Source: an uncultured Pirellulaceae bacterium (lineage in GTDB: Bacteria > Planctomycetota > Planctomycetia > Pirellulales > Pirellulaceae). From it: a stretch of 64,000 nucleotides of DNA. The notes under the pieces are model-generated. The model was not told the origin of the DNA and did not search any database. It saw nothing but the letters and a program-made list of their open reading frames with translations. Positions 27,841-37,998 of the stretch are shown here, one piece after another. Position numbers and translations under genes: made by a program. Position 1 is the first letter of the stretch. Every line of letters begins with the position of its first letter. The stretch is from contig CALKGE010000009.1 of the NCBI GenBank assembly GCA_938084685.1, positions 209,866 through 273,865 on the forward strand. The letters are read 5' to 3'.

Positions 27841-29304
27841 CTATTTCCTTGGAGCGGGCACAGGTGGTCTAGTGATAGCGGCGTCGATGGGATCAAAAAA
27901 CCTCATGTTTTTCCCGATGCGGTCATAGTCGCCCAGGTCTTCACGCATTGCTTCCGCAAGTGCCAAAAGTCGTGTGACAATCTGTGGATGTTGTTCTGCC
28001 ACATTGGTCGTTTCACCAATATCGTCAGCCAGATTGACGAGAAACGGTTCATCAAAGCCAACTCGGTCAGCCGGACCTATGTGCTGATTATTGGCAAAGG
28101 GAGCAGCTCCAGAGGGGCGTGCATCACGAACCAGGTGCAACTTCCAGTTACCCTGCCGTACCGCTTGAAGATGAACTCGCAGATAGTAGTAAAACGCCTT
28201 ATCGATATCTGCTTTGTCAAACTCGCCATGCAGCAGGTGGGTGATATCTTCTCCATCGATGACTCGATCATCTGGTAATTTGCCTCCTGCTAATGCTGTT
28301 AATGTGGGGAGCACATCGAGCGTACTGGCCAACTTGTCGCATGTTGTTCCTGCTGGCACTCGACCAGGACCCCAGACTATTGTTGGAACACGAATCCCGC
28401 CTTCAAAGGTTGACACCTTTCCGCTTCGTAGTTTTCCAGCTGATCCACCGTGATCCGTGGGGAGCCTGCCGTCCTGATGTTCCTTGTTCTTGATTAACCA
28501 TGGTCCGTTATCACTGGTGAAAATGACGTAGGTATGGTCGGCAACGCCTATTTCCTGGATGGCGTCCAGGATCCTTCCGGCATTGAAATCGATTTCTTCG
28601 ATGACGTCACCGTAGAGACCACGTTTACTTTTACCGCGAAACTGTTCGGACGCCGCCAAACGAGTATGGGGCATCGTATGAGGAATGTATACAAAGAATG
28701 GTTTCTCTTTGTTTCGCTGCATGAATCCAATGGCTTCATCGGTGTAACGTTTTGTCAGCGTGGCCATGCTGGAATTCGGTTCAATCAACTCGGCATTGCG
28801 GTACAGATTGACCAGCCTGTCATTGCTGGTCGGCGTGCCAAAGAAGTAGTCGAAGCCCTGATAGGCTGGAAAAAGATCGGGGTGGAAGCCGCGTTGCGCG
28901 TGCTTGGCGAGATCCCATTTACCAAAACAGGCCGTGGCGTAACCTTGGGTTTTGAGGATTTCGGCAATGGTGATCTCCTGACTGTGCAGGATCGGGTGGA
29001 CCTGTTTGATATTGCCTCGTTCTGCCACGCGCAGCGGATAACAGCCTGTCATGATGGCGGCTCGGGAAGGACCACAGATAGGTTGCGCATAGAAACTGGT
29101 GAACTTCATCCCCTCGGCAGCCATGGCGTCGAGTCGGGGAGTACGAATGTCAGGTGACCCGAAGCAGCCTACATCTTCGTACCCTTGATCATCCGTGAAG
29201 ATGATGACGAAGTTCGGTTTTTCGGTGGCTCTGGCAATTCCGGTCCAACCTGCAACAACAAGGAGGAAAATCAAGTGGGCAGATTTGGTTGGTAAGAACT
29301 TCAT
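27841..29304 (-). CDS. Secreted type I sulfatase
   Basis: A 487-aa arylsulfatase with signal peptide MKFLPTKSAHLIFLLVVAGW. Metal ligands appear in FVIIFTDDQGYEDVGCFG and the active-site motif is CGPSRAAIMTG, in which Cys would become formylglycine through the C-x-P-S-R rule. The downstream TSDNGPW and the GKW segment (CFGKWDLAKHAQRG) are also conserved. It removes sulfate esters, probably from algal polysaccharides, outside the cytoplasm. It requires a formylglycine-generating enzyme; a SUMF1-type C terminus is encoded at the window's right edge, but that protein may be one of many non-FGE members. Confidence 0.93.
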   Translation of the reverse strand: MKFLPTKSAHLIFLLVVAGWTGIARATEKPNFVIIFTDDQGYEDVGCFGSPDIRTPRLDAMAAEGMKFTSFYAQPICGPSRAAIMTGCYPLRVAERGNIKQVHPILHSQEITIAEILKTQGYATACFGKWDLAKHAQRGFHPDLFPAYQGFDYFFGTPTSNDRLVNLYRNAELIEPNSSMATLTKRYTDEAIGFMQRNKEKPFFVYIPHTMPHTRLAASEQFRGKSKRGLYGDVIEEIDFNAGRILDAIQEIGVADHTYVIFTSDNGPWLIKNKEHQDGRLPTDHGGSAGKLRSGKVSTFEGGIRVPTIVWGPGRVPAGTTCDKLASTLDVLPTLTALAGGKLPDDRVIDGEDITHLLHGEFDKADIDKAFYYYLRVHLQAVRQGNWKLHLVRDARPSGAAPFANNQHIGPADRVGFDEPFLVNLADDIGETTNVAEQHPQIVTRLLALAEAMREDLGDYDRIGKNMRFFDPIDAAITRPPVPAPRK

Positions 29305-29378
29305 GGAGCAATCCTCTGGTTCCTCGCGCGCGGCACTGCCCCCAATGTGTTATTAGCCAAGACTGGTTCAGTGCTTGA

Positions 29379-32300
29379 TCAGTTACCGAAGTATTCGTGA
29401 TCCGGGTCAGCACCACTGATAAGGTAGGCGACCAGGTCGAGCACTTCTTCTTTTGTCATGCGGTTAAAAAGACCGGCCGGCATCGGTGATGTTTTGGAGA
29501 CCATCATTTCATCGATCGTATTGCGATTGATGGTAACTCGCTTATTCGGATCGGTCAGATCGGTGTTCAGCGTTAAACCATCGTTATTCAGGTTCACCAC
29601 GACACCGCTATGGACCAGACCTTCGTCGGTGATAACCATGACGGCAGAAAACTGATCGTTGATCACCTTGCTGGGGTTGATCACCTGATCGATCAGGTCA
29701 CGAACGGAGTAGCGTCGGCCAGCTGTGGTGAGGTCCGGACCTGTCATGCCTCCCTGATTCTGGAAACGGTGGCAGGCAAAACAACCAGCGGCGGCAAACA
29801 TTTTACGTCCGTTCGCAAAATCCCGTTGCTTGAGCCCGGCGTTGGCCGCTTGAACTAACTCATCCAATTTCCACTCGGTTTCTTTACGTCCTTCAAAGAT
29901 AGCCCCCAGGTTTTCCAACGCAGATTTCGTCTCGGGTTTTCGCGCCAACACGTCCTGGAGTGCTTCTTTCTGGGCTGCATCGAGCGAGGCTACCGCATCA
30001 TTACGAATGAACTCGATGAACTTGGCAAAACTTGCGCCGCCGCGATAGTTGGCTGCCTTCAGGAACCATTCAAAGTAGGCTGTATGCAGCTCCCGAGTCC
30101 ATCCGGTTTTGAGCATCCGGATGGAGCGAGCGTACTGCACCTGTTCTTCCTGAGTCGGCGCGGCTTCGATCAACGCCATCGCTTTGGAGGCAGCGGTTGG
30201 CGACTGGAGGTAGCCAAGCGTTTCGCTTAGCAACCAGTTCAGATCGGCTGATTCGGCGGGAAACAACGGGTCAATTGTGGCTGTCAGTTTCTCTACGGTG
30301 GAGTCATCAGGACGTCCAAAACGATTGAGAATAATCTGAATAGTTCGCTGCAGGGTAAGTTGGCTGGTTTCGTCCAGCTTGGACATGTCGATGGTTAACA
30401 CCGCTTCCAGCAGTTTGGCTCGCATGGCTGTATCGACAGGAGGTGTCGAATCATTGCGGTGCTGAGGGCAGACACCGGTTACCCGAGCCAGAGCTAATAG
30501 AGCTTCAACCTGAATTTGGGGATTCGATTCCGTTAGTGCTTTATCAGCCCAGGCATCGACTGGTTGGTGCTCGACGGCAATGCGTGCGGCCCAGCGGATA
30601 AAGCGGTCGTCGCTGAAAAGGTGAGGCCATGCAGCAGCGATCGTCCTGGGATTCTGCTTGCCGTGGAAAGCTTCCAGTGAACGTCGCAGCTGGGCGGCTT
30701 TGGTGACACGTGGTGCGGCTTGAACCAGCTCGGTTGACTCCTTGCCAACATACGTGACGCGATAAAGACCTGACTGGACACGTCGTCCACCAATGGTGAA
30801 GTACATTGCTCCGTCGCCAGGGTGGATGATGGCATCGGTGATCGGCAGGGGAGCACCAGTGATGAATTCTTCCTTGGTGGCAGTGTAGGACGAACCTTCC
30901 GGCTTCATGTGGATGGCGTAAAGTTTGCCCCAGCTCCAGTCCAACGCAAAAAGAGCGTCCTGGTATTTGGCAGGGAATTTCGCTCCGTAACCGAATGTGA
31001 CCCCTGTGGGGGAACCGGGGCCGATATCGAGAACACCCGGTAAATTGTCGGCATAGAATACGGGACGCTTCCCGGCACCGTTTCGCCAGCCAAACTCTGA
31101 TCCGCTGGTGACCTGGCAGATCCGAGTTGGACGGTACCAGGGAACGTTGAAGTCGTATTCCATGTCGGCATCGTAGGTGAACAGCTCACCGTCGCGATTA
31201 AAGGCGGCATCAAAGATGTTTCGAAAACCATTGGCGTAGGCTTCAAAGTTTTTACCGTCGGGATCTACCTTGTAGATGATTCCCCCTGGCGCCAGTACGC
31301 CGCGGTTGTGTCCGCGACCGTCCGGGAAACTTGGCAGCAGGTGATCTTCACCCCAGATTTGAGGTACTTGTGAATTACTGGCAAGTTCCGTAGGGGTAGT
31401 ACTGTTTCCAGTGATCAGGAAAAGAGATTTTCCGTCGGGGCTGGGGACGACCGCATGCACTCCGTGGTCTCCCCGTGCTCCCATGGCTCGTAACATTTCG
31501 ACCTTGTCCAGTTCATCATCACCGTCGCTATCGGTAATGCGGTATAAGCCGGAAGGAATCTTTCGTTCGTAGTCGTTCACCCCGACATAGAGTGCGTCGA
31601 ACGCCCAGACCATGCCGTTGACCGCTCGGATGTCAACATTCAGTGGCTTGATGTCAGCCTGTGTCAGCGTCTCGCCGCCCTCGGGAGGAGTGATCTTGTA
31701 CAGTTTTCCAAATTGATCACTGACGATCAGGCGACCTTTATTATCGGTACACAGGTTGACCCAGGATCCGTGGACTTCACTTGGTACTGAGTAAAGCAGT
31801 TCGACCTGGAATCCTTCAGCCGCTTTGATGCGGTTGATCGGTGTGGCACTGTTTCCAGTTTTGACAGTGACGGCATTAATCGCCGCTTTTCCGCTTTTGG
31901 TATCCAGATGCTTTAGTTGGATATCTTTGAATTCGACTTTCATCGGTGCGCCCGCGTGAAGCTGCAGCGCGAGTATCCCTTTTCGTTTTGCTTCCGGGTG
32001 GTTGTCTGTCAAATCCATGGTGGTGACGCCGTTGACCTGATGAATCTGCCGATTCCCGACTGCGATTATGGTCAGTTCGTTCCATTCGGTGTCGACCAGA
32101 TTCTGATCCCGGTCTCCTACTTCACCTACAACCTGAGGTTTTCCATCTGTTCCGACGATGACACGCTGGAAACGCTGAGCGACAATGCCGCGCCATTTTT
32201 CGGCGTAGAGCATACCAAAGTATTCTTTTTTGGGATGCAAGTCTGCCTGATACCCTTTGACGACAAAGTCATCCGGGTTACCGACCAGTTCACTACGGTA

Positions 32301-32570
32301 TTGGACACCCGAATTATTTCCGGAGAATCGCACCTTGGCTTTGAAGACGAAATCCGCGACTTCACCGTCCTGCCAGACGAGGAATGTATTTCCTTTGGTC
32401 GGTTTCTCTTTGGTGGTCTCTCCGAAGATGGCTCCGTCCTTGACACTCCAGAACTCAGATTTACCATCCCAGCCGGAAAGATCTTTCCCGTTAAAGAGAG
32501 ATTGAAATTCCTGAGCGTTGGAAGTGATTGCAAGCAGTGGAAGCAGGAGTAGTGATGTGAGTAGTTTCAT
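29379..32570 (-). CDS. Giant secreted DUF1080 + propeller + HEAT + cytochrome c protein
   Basis: About 1063 aa from the chosen Met (signal KLLTSLLLLPLLAITSNAQ); the frame is open 12 codons further but those add no signal-like sequence. Domains in order: DUF1080 (3-keto-disaccharide hydrolase-type jelly roll) at about 20-215, with FQSLFNGKDLSGWDG at its start; a PVC-type glucose/sorbosone-dehydrogenase-like propeller at about 250-620; HEAT-like helical repeats to about 890; and a C-terminal cytochrome c with CFACHRF near 930 and GPDLTTAGRR. It resembles the 1654-aa protein at 11-16 kb in the propeller and cytochrome halves. It probably acts on glycans while passing electrons to a periplasmic acceptor. 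It is 74 bp upstream of the sulfatase gene, in the same direction. Confidence 0.87.
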   Translation of the reverse strand: MKLLTSLLLLPLLAITSNAQEFQSLFNGKDLSGWDGKSEFWSVKDGAIFGETTKEKPTKGNTFLVWQDGEVADFVFKAKVRFSGNNSGVQYRSELVGNPDDFVVKGYQADLHPKKEYFGMLYAEKWRGIVAQRFQRVIVGTDGKPQVVGEVGDRDQNLVDTEWNELTIIAVGNRQIHQVNGVTTMDLTDNHPEAKRKGILALQLHAGAPMKVEFKDIQLKHLDTKSGKAAINAVTVKTGNSATPINRIKAAEGFQVELLYSVPSEVHGSWVNLCTDNKGRLIVSDQFGKLYKITPPEGGETLTQADIKPLNVDIRAVNGMVWAFDALYVGVNDYERKIPSGLYRITDSDGDDELDKVEMLRAMGARGDHGVHAVVPSPDGKSLFLITGNSTTPTELASNSQVPQIWGEDHLLPSFPDGRGHNRGVLAPGGIIYKVDPDGKNFEAYANGFRNIFDAAFNRDGELFTYDADMEYDFNVPWYRPTRICQVTSGSEFGWRNGAGKRPVFYADNLPGVLDIGPGSPTGVTFGYGAKFPAKYQDALFALDWSWGKLYAIHMKPEGSSYTATKEEFITGAPLPITDAIIHPGDGAMYFTIGGRRVQSGLYRVTYVGKESTELVQAAPRVTKAAQLRRSLEAFHGKQNPRTIAAAWPHLFSDDRFIRWAARIAVEHQPVDAWADKALTESNPQIQVEALLALARVTGVCPQHRNDSTPPVDTAMRAKLLEAVLTIDMSKLDETSQLTLQRTIQIILNRFGRPDDSTVEKLTATIDPLFPAESADLNWLLSETLGYLQSPTAASKAMALIEAAPTQEEQVQYARSIRMLKTGWTRELHTAYFEWFLKAANYRGGASFAKFIEFIRNDAVASLDAAQKEALQDVLARKPETKSALENLGAIFEGRKETEWKLDELVQAANAGLKQRDFANGRKMFAAAGCFACHRFQNQGGMTGPDLTTAGRRYSVRDLIDQVINPSKVINDQFSAVMVITDEGLVHSGVVVNLNNDGLTLNTDLTDPNKRVTINRNTIDEMMVSKTSPMPAGLFNRMTKEEVLDLVAYLISGADPDHEYFGN

Positions 32571-32722
32571 GATTCTCGCGTTTACAAAAATGGTGAACTG
32601 TAACAAGGACCATTTTACTCTAAGAAATTCGAGTCTGGCAGGTCTGCGAGTTATCCTTTACCCAAGCAGTGGTAACGTCCTGCTGGTTGCGTCGAAATAT
32701 TTCAAAGAGTCCCATGGGTGGA

Positions 32723-33772
32723 TCACATGTAATCGTTCATGCGTTGCAGGAATTCGTCGCCCTGAGCACGAGCGTTCTTACGTTTGGCCATGACCAGAGC
32801 AAACAACGCGATGACGGAAACTGCCACCAACGATCCAGGCAGGATCGGCCACAAAGCAGGAAGTGGCGGCAGGTTAACAAAACTACTCAGGTGCACGTAC
32901 ACGATCGGGCCAAGCAGCCAGAGCAGGATCGCCAGGCCAATGACTGAACTCGCGATTTCGATACCAGCATTGATTCGAATATCTTTCTGGATCTGTTCAA
33001 TTGTCATCGGGCGACTGTTGCGAGCGTCAGACTCCCATTGCTCTGCCTGCTGTTTCGCCGAGTTGGCAGCAGCAGTGTCGCCCAGCATTTGATGAGCGTT
33101 GCTTTTCAAATGGCACGCATCAATCATGAGTGCTCGCGTCCGCGGCTCTTCTTCGGTCACGTCATCACTCCATCCAGCAAGAGCTCGGGCCAGGTCATTC
33201 ATCGCCAGCGCAGTCTTGCCTTGCTCAAGCAGGAACTTTCCGTGATAGAAGTAGGACTCTGGTTCCGCTTCTCCCCAAGCATTTTCAGCTTCTGTGATTA
33301 CCGTATTAAAATCATTTGCCGCCTCGTCACTACGTGCCAGCCCTGCCAGGCATCTTGCACGCGCCAGTTTCAGATCCGCGTCCAGACCATATTCCCTGTC
33401 GCACCTGGCGATCAACTCGAACGCCCTTTGATATGCTCCCAGTTCGACCAGGCAGTAGCTCCGCTGCTCGTCCAACGAGCCAAAGTCGTCGCCATATCTG
33501 CGGTCGGCCTCCTCCAGATCTGCAAGTGCCTGCTGGTGCATGCCGAGTTCAGTATGCAATTCGGAGCGTGCTAAGAGGTACTGAAATCCCTCACTTTCGT
33601 TTGGTTCACTACCGCTCTGTAGGGCTGAAATCCTGAGTGCTTCGTTTAATTCTTCGATAGCGGCTTCATACTGCCCGTTGCAAGCATATTCTTCGTGCCG
33701 TTCAAAAAGATCGTGAGCGGTACGCGGCCAACGGCCCAAAAACTTTCGGAGTGTTTTGATCGGTGTGGACAT
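32723..33772 (-). CDS. TPR-repeat protein with C-terminal membrane anchor
   Basis: A 349-aa protein: about five tetratricopeptide-like helical pairs at 18-235 (for example LFERHEEYACNGQYEAAIEEL and LGMHQQALADLEEADRRYG), then two hydrophobic segments at about 273-295 and 310-330, then a basic tail. TPRs mediate protein contacts; no enzymatic domain is seen. It follows the lipoprotein gene after 13 bp and both are on the minus strand, so they probably form an operon and may work at the same membrane. Confidence 0.75.
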   Translation of the reverse strand: MSTPIKTLRKFLGRWPRTAHDLFERHEEYACNGQYEAAIEELNEALRISALQSGSEPNESEGFQYLLARSELHTELGMHQQALADLEEADRRYGDDFGSLDEQRSYCLVELGAYQRAFELIARCDREYGLDADLKLARARCLAGLARSDEAANDFNTVITEAENAWGEAEPESYFYHGKFLLEQGKTALAMNDLARALAGWSDDVTEEEPRTRALMIDACHLKSNAHQMLGDTAAANSAKQQAEQWESDARNSRPMTIEQIQKDIRINAGIEIASSVIGLAILLWLLGPIVYVHLSSFVNLPPLPALWPILPGSLVAVSVIALFALVMAKRKNARAQGDEFLQRMNDYM

Positions 33773-33785
33773 GAGATCCTCTCAT

Positions 33786-34688
33786 TTATTCTGCAAGCAG
33801 AGTCTTCGGGATGACTACTTTTCCATTCACGAAGGTATCGTCGTCTTCAATCGCGTACAGCAGCAGGATCCAACTGTCATCCGTTTCTGAGATTTCGTAC
33901 TTGCCGGTAGAGCAAACCGTATTTGAACTGGGGGGAACGTGAAAGACGAGGTTGCGTGAAAAGCCCAGCCTGCCTGGCCCAGATTCAAGTGGCAACCACC
34001 TATCTCCCAGAATGATGTGTGCACCGTGCAGAATCTTCGAAGATCCATCCTGGGGCTCGCCGAGTAGATCCAAGCCACCGGTTGGCCCACGCACAACCGA
34101 CTGGAAGATCCACGGTTCGCCCAGGAACTTACCTTGTAGTAGATCGGGGGACAGGGAGACATCATTGATTTTAGATTCAGGTGTTTCCAAATCGACGAGC
34201 CAGCCTCCATTCACGCGTTGAAATGAGATAGATTCGCCGTTGACATTGCCAGTCGCTGAGTCTCCGTCGATTTGGAGATTGCCCAGATTGCCCAGAGGAA
34301 ATCCTATTTCGGTGGAATTACCTTCCTGACTACTCAACCAGGAACCTACTTCGCCAATGAAAGCTGGTTTGTTCTTTACAGGTATTTCGACTGTAAGGTC
34401 GCGGCCACTCAGCCCGTGTCGTTCAAAAAGCTGTCCCAATTCCTCATCTTTTGACGCGTCAGACGCTGCTATCATACCTGCCCGAAAAAGCAAACGTGTG
34501 GCCAGGATGTCCTGGGATTCGGGTGTGAGTGTGTCGGCCAGCGTTTTCCAGTCACCGCCCTTATATGCTTGCGAGTAACCGTCAAAGGCTGCTTGGGGGG
34601 AATCGTCCTTGGCAGTTGAGGATGACGAGTCGCAACCAACCTGGGTCAGGCACACGACTACTAATAAATAGTTACAGAGGATGCGCAT
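33786..34688 (-). CDS. Lipoprotein of unknown function
   Basis: About 300 aa. The start at 34688 gives MRILCNYLLVVVCLTQVGCD, a lipoprotein signal with Cys in the lipobox (VGC) followed by a Ser-rich linker. The frame is open 14 codons further, but those codons would bury the signal. The mature part shows AFDGYSQAYKGGDWKTLADTL near residue 35, which recalls an NTF2-like or DUF4878-like helix start, but I cannot name a family. It is the first gene of a two-gene operon with the TPR membrane protein. Confidence 0.7.
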   Translation of the reverse strand: MRILCNYLLVVVCLTQVGCDSSSSTAKDDSPQAAFDGYSQAYKGGDWKTLADTLTPESQDILATRLLFRAGMIAASDASKDEELGQLFERHGLSGRDLTVEIPVKNKPAFIGEVGSWLSSQEGNSTEIGFPLGNLGNLQIDGDSATGNVNGESISFQRVNGGWLVDLETPESKINDVSLSPDLLQGKFLGEPWIFQSVVRGPTGGLDLLGEPQDGSSKILHGAHIILGDRWLPLESGPGRLGFSRNLVFHVPPSSNTVCSTGKYEISETDDSWILLLYAIEDDDTFVNGKVVIPKTLLAE

Positions 34689-34940
34689 AATTAATTCTCG
34701 AGAAAATGTGCCGAGTGAACCGGTCAACAATCAGTGTAGCCCAAATCAGGTTTCGGGACTAACGAATTGGGCTGCTCGTCGTTTTGACCGGCATCTTTTG
34801 AGTATCCAATAAAACTCTCATACCAACGAATCGCGCGGGTCAACAAGCGGTGGTGTGAGTTTCGTGATTGGCTACTGTTGTGCTAAGGATCGAAATTCTC
34901 AGCAATTTTGCGATTCCGCTGAGCAAGCACTCGCCAGGAC

Positions 34941-35270
34941 TTACGAGGAGAAGCAGCTGCTGCTAGTGCCGGAAACCAGTTCTGCAAACACATGACCACG
35001 GACTGTTTGGCCGTCCAGCTCCAGTGTGATGGCGTCACTGCCTGAGTTCAATTGAATGCGAATGTCCCTGGTCACATTGGCGATCGTAGCGATGAGCGAT
35101 TCATCGTCGAGAACCTCGTAAGTGTTATTTTCCAAGGCGGTAATTTCGACCGCGCCATTCGGATCGCCAGTCACGACCAGGCTTCCAGAAACCAGGCTGG
35201 CACTTGCAGTTAAACAGATTCGATCTTCCAGCTGTTCGAATCTCAACTTGGAGTTGCGGGGTTTAGCCAT
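34941..35270 (-). CDS. Small planctomycete LEPR-XLL-type protein
   Basis: A 109-aa protein. The N terminus KLRFEQLEDRICLTASAS matches the planctomycete LEPRxLL-like N-terminal motif seen on many large surface proteins (here LEDRICL). The rest is short beta-rich sequence with GDPNGAVEIT and LNSGSDAITLEL, the kind of calcium-binding-like strand found in such surface proteins. It is much shorter than typical members, so it may be a truncated remnant. It lies alone, with 210 bp before the lipoprotein and 336 bp after it. Confidence 0.6.
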   Translation of the reverse strand: MAKPRNSKLRFEQLEDRICLTASASLVSGSLVVTGDPNGAVEITALENNTYEVLDDESLIATIANVTRDIRIQLNSGSDAITLELDGQTVRGHVFAELVSGTSSSCFSS

Positions 35271-35403
35271 GTCAATATCTCTCGGAGTTAAAAACGATTG
35301 GTCGAAATAGACCGAAAATGCCGAGGTTAAAGGGAAAACGGCCTACGTTAGTACTAGATTGCCCAACGACAGGTCAAGGCAGAAATTGCCAGCGGGCTGT
35401 TTT

Positions 35404-35433
35404 AGGGGGAGTTTGAATCCGAAAGCTCCCCCT
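35404..35433 (-). terminator. Strong hairpin downstream of the TrkA-C gene
   Basis: Arms AGGGGGAG and CTCCCCCT, extended inward by TTT/AAA, form a stable stem about 175 bp after the end of the minus-strand TrkA-C gene. No T run follows on either strand, so it is a weak terminator candidate. The rest of the 336-bp gap (35271-35606) contains nothing that I can assign. Confidence 0.35.
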
Positions 35434-35606
35434 CATCAATCGTCTGAGTGGGCGGATTTCATCGAGGGCGTGCGGCCGATCTGTTTTTGCATTCCGACGC
35501 GACCATTCCCGGAAGTTGAATTGGAGCGAGGTGGCTGAGGAACAATCGCAAGGATCGCTTGAATAGTGACGCTTCACAAACCGGAGTCATGCTGGCCAGC
35601 AAGATC

Positions 35607-36386
35607 TTATGGACTCTCAGAATGTCCAATCAGTTCTTCCTGTTCGTACAACATTTCCGAGTGTTCGGTACATGCTTCCTGATGAGCCTCATCACCAGTG
35701 TGGCCAGCTCGGCGTTGGTCCAGTTCTTCGAGACGGTCAATGGGGCCATAGAGAACCAGCGTGTCACCGGCGAGGATTACGGTTTTGGCAGTGGGGGCTC
35801 CAATATAGCAATCGGGCTTCGTTCGCTGGATACCGAGAACAAGCACTCCTTCTTTGGGAAGTCTGAGTTCGAGAAGCGATTTTCCTGCGAGCCAGTCGTT
35901 TGGAGTGATTACTGTTTCCGTGACAGCGTAACCCTGTTGCAGGTTCAGGACGGCAACGTAGTCACGTGCATCAAGCCGAGTGAAACGTTTGATTGCCCAG
36001 GCAATATGCCGGTTCAATTTACGTTCAACCCAGCGACTCTTGGAGATGAGCCATAATAGAAGCAAACCGGAACCCAAGAGCGACAGGTTAATTAGCCAGC
36101 CTTCGTTAGTTCGGATGTCGATGAAAGAGACCATCATGGTGGCGACGACCGTGGCCACTCCGATGTTTCCCACCAGCATCAGTCCCATCACAATCTGTCG
36201 TCGAACAGGATGATTGACGATTGATTCAGCTTCGCTTGTTGTGTAACCAACGCCAAAGAATGCGGAACGGGACTGGAATCGAGCGGCTTCGCGGGAGAGT
36301 CCGGTCAGCATCAGAGTCATCGTGGCGACGCGGGTAACCAGCAGCGAGAGCGCGATAGTTACAAGTAGTGATGTTATCGCTATCAA
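35607..36386 (-). CDS. Membrane protein with C-terminal TrkA-C (RCK_C) domain
   Basis: A 259-aa protein. Three hydrophobic segments lie at about 1-28, 66-88 and 97-115, then a basic linker (KSRWVERKLNRHIAWAIKRF), then a TrkA-C domain at about 140-225 (VTETVITPNDWLAGKSLLEL and LAGDTLVLYGPIDRLEELDQ). TrkA-C domains bind small ligands such as nucleotides and gate ion transport. The tail is rich in His and Glu. It is not a complete K+ channel: no selectivity filter is seen. The RimK gene 2 kb away carries the same domain type. Confidence 0.8.
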   Translation of the reverse strand: MIAITSLLVTIALSLLVTRVATMTLMLTGLSREAARFQSRSAFFGVGYTTSEAESIVNHPVRRQIVMGLMLVGNIGVATVVATMMVSFIDIRTNEGWLINLSLLGSGLLLLWLISKSRWVERKLNRHIAWAIKRFTRLDARDYVAVLNLQQGYAVTETVITPNDWLAGKSLLELRLPKEGVLVLGIQRTKPDCYIGAPTAKTVILAGDTLVLYGPIDRLEELDQRRAGHTGDEAHQEACTEHSEMLYEQEELIGHSESP

Positions 36387-36640
36387 TTGGCACCTCCGTA
36401 TTCGATTGTTCTAGGGCATTACCCGCCGTTTGATTCCGCACTCGGTTCGACGATCAGGACATTGGATATACAGTCATGGGACACACGCTTTTCAAAGCCC
36501 CAACTCGAGAGTGGCTTCGATCTCTATTAAGCCTGCGGGACCACATTTTAACGCTTCTTCATATATGCTGTAAGGCTAACCTTTTCCTGGCAAAACGACT
36601 GACATCACTGCGTCGATTATAATCAGGCAGTTCTACAAGG

Positions 36641-37786
36641 ATGAGTAAAACTGTGAAACCACAAATCACAAGATTCGCGTCTGCAGCTTTTGTACTGACT
36701 TCCCTCCTGCTTATCGCTCTGGTGACTCCGGAATTACGGGGCCAGCGGCAGGAGCCGAGTGCGACGAGTGAATCAATCACTTTGAGAATTCTGAACCTGA
36801 ATATTCTTCAGGGTGGGTACCCCGCCCGGGAAATCGGCAGAACGTCACCCCTTTATCGCAAGCCTCGACATCAGCATATCGCCAGGCTGATTCTGCAGGT
36901 GAAAGCCGATATCGTCGGAGTCACTGAGCCATGTTCGATCGACAATGATCCAATACTGGTTGAACTTCAAAAGAACGATCCGCAGTGGAACAGGCACGGC
37001 AAAGTCTACTCGCGATTTCCCGTGACAGCCGATCCCTCGAATCCCAAAAACTCCAGCCGAAATTCCTTCGCGCATCGAGTGGAACTCAAGGATGGCAGGT
37101 TCGTCTATATTCATGTCGCACATTGGTGGCCGGGCAATGGCTATGGGCCGGATGTCGTGATGAAACAGATTCAGGCGGGAACCGTGGACACCGACCCGGA
37201 GGCGTTTGAGAAAAAAGTGCTCAATATGATGAGTACGCCTGGTTCCTATAACCTGACTCTCAACCGACTCAAGCCGCACTTGGACGCTGGTCACGCCACC
37301 TTTCTGTTGGGTGATTTCAATGAATCATCGCATCTGGATTGGACGAAAGAGTACGCGCTGCATGGGCCTGATCGGTGGGTCAAGAATCCGACGGATACTC
37401 CGCTGCGGTTTCCGATTCAATGGCGTGGCTCCAGGACATTAACCGATGCGGGGTTGCGCGACGCCTACCGAACGATCTATCCGAATCCAGTGACACATCC
37501 TGGCTACACATGGACACCACCCTATGACAACGGAACTCCCGGGCGTCGACCCTATGATGGCGAGAATGGCTCCAGCCAGATCCTTGATCGTATTGACTGG
37601 CTGATGTATTCGGGGAAGGGAGTCCGAGTGACGTCGGCTGCCACGGTGGGTGAAAAACCAACCAATCAGGAACACCTGTCCGAGGGACGACGCAAACCGG
37701 TTTATGTACCCGAAGTTCAATACGATGGTCCCTGGCCGTCCGACCATCGAGGGGTTTTGGCGACGTTTGCAATTTCGAGAGGGTAA
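36641..37786 (+). CDS. Exported endonuclease/exonuclease/phosphatase (EEP) family protein
   Basis: A 381-aa protein with a signal-type N terminus (FASAAFVLTSLLLIALVTPE). The EEP fold begins with ITLRILNLNILQGG near 48, has the Glu in ADIVGVTEPCSIDND, the HxxHWWPG segment, LLGDFNESSHLDW and the C-terminal WPSDHRGVLATF (the final Asp-His pair). Family members cut phosphodiesters (DNA, sphingomyelin, inositol phosphates); the substrate cannot be fixed. It is transcribed away from the TrkA-C gene. Confidence 0.85.
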   Translation: MSKTVKPQITRFASAAFVLTSLLLIALVTPELRGQRQEPSATSESITLRILNLNILQGGYPAREIGRTSPLYRKPRHQHIARLILQVKADIVGVTEPCSIDNDPILVELQKNDPQWNRHGKVYSRFPVTADPSNPKNSSRNSFAHRVELKDGRFVYIHVAHWWPGNGYGPDVVMKQIQAGTVDTDPEAFEKKVLNMMSTPGSYNLTLNRLKPHLDAGHATFLLGDFNESSHLDWTKEYALHGPDRWVKNPTDTPLRFPIQWRGSRTLTDAGLRDAYRTIYPNPVTHPGYTWTPPYDNGTPGRRPYDGENGSSQILDRIDWLMYSGKGVRVTSAATVGEKPTNQEHLSEGRRKPVYVPEVQYDGPWPSDHRGVLATFAISRG

Positions 37787-37998
37787 CCTGTCCACGAAGA
37801 TGACCTGATGATGTTTCCCAGCACAGTTGCCCAAAAAATGGTTCGTAAAGCAGGTCGTCTCGCAGGGGATTTTTGGCTTGTTCTACGGCAAGACGTACTG
37901 AGGAAAAGGCCGTATAATCGGTGTTCGCATTTTGCTCGATCTTCATAGTTTAACCAACATACGTTCGCGACGGCCTTCCAGGAATTCAGGTGCTACGC

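Noticed and set aside
31917..32552. 211-aa plus-strand ORF
   Set aside because: Antisense shadow of the DUF1080 gene; its residues follow the codon periodicity of the real gene.
33038..33574. 178-aa plus-strand ORF
   Set aside because: Antisense to the TPR gene, with no motif.
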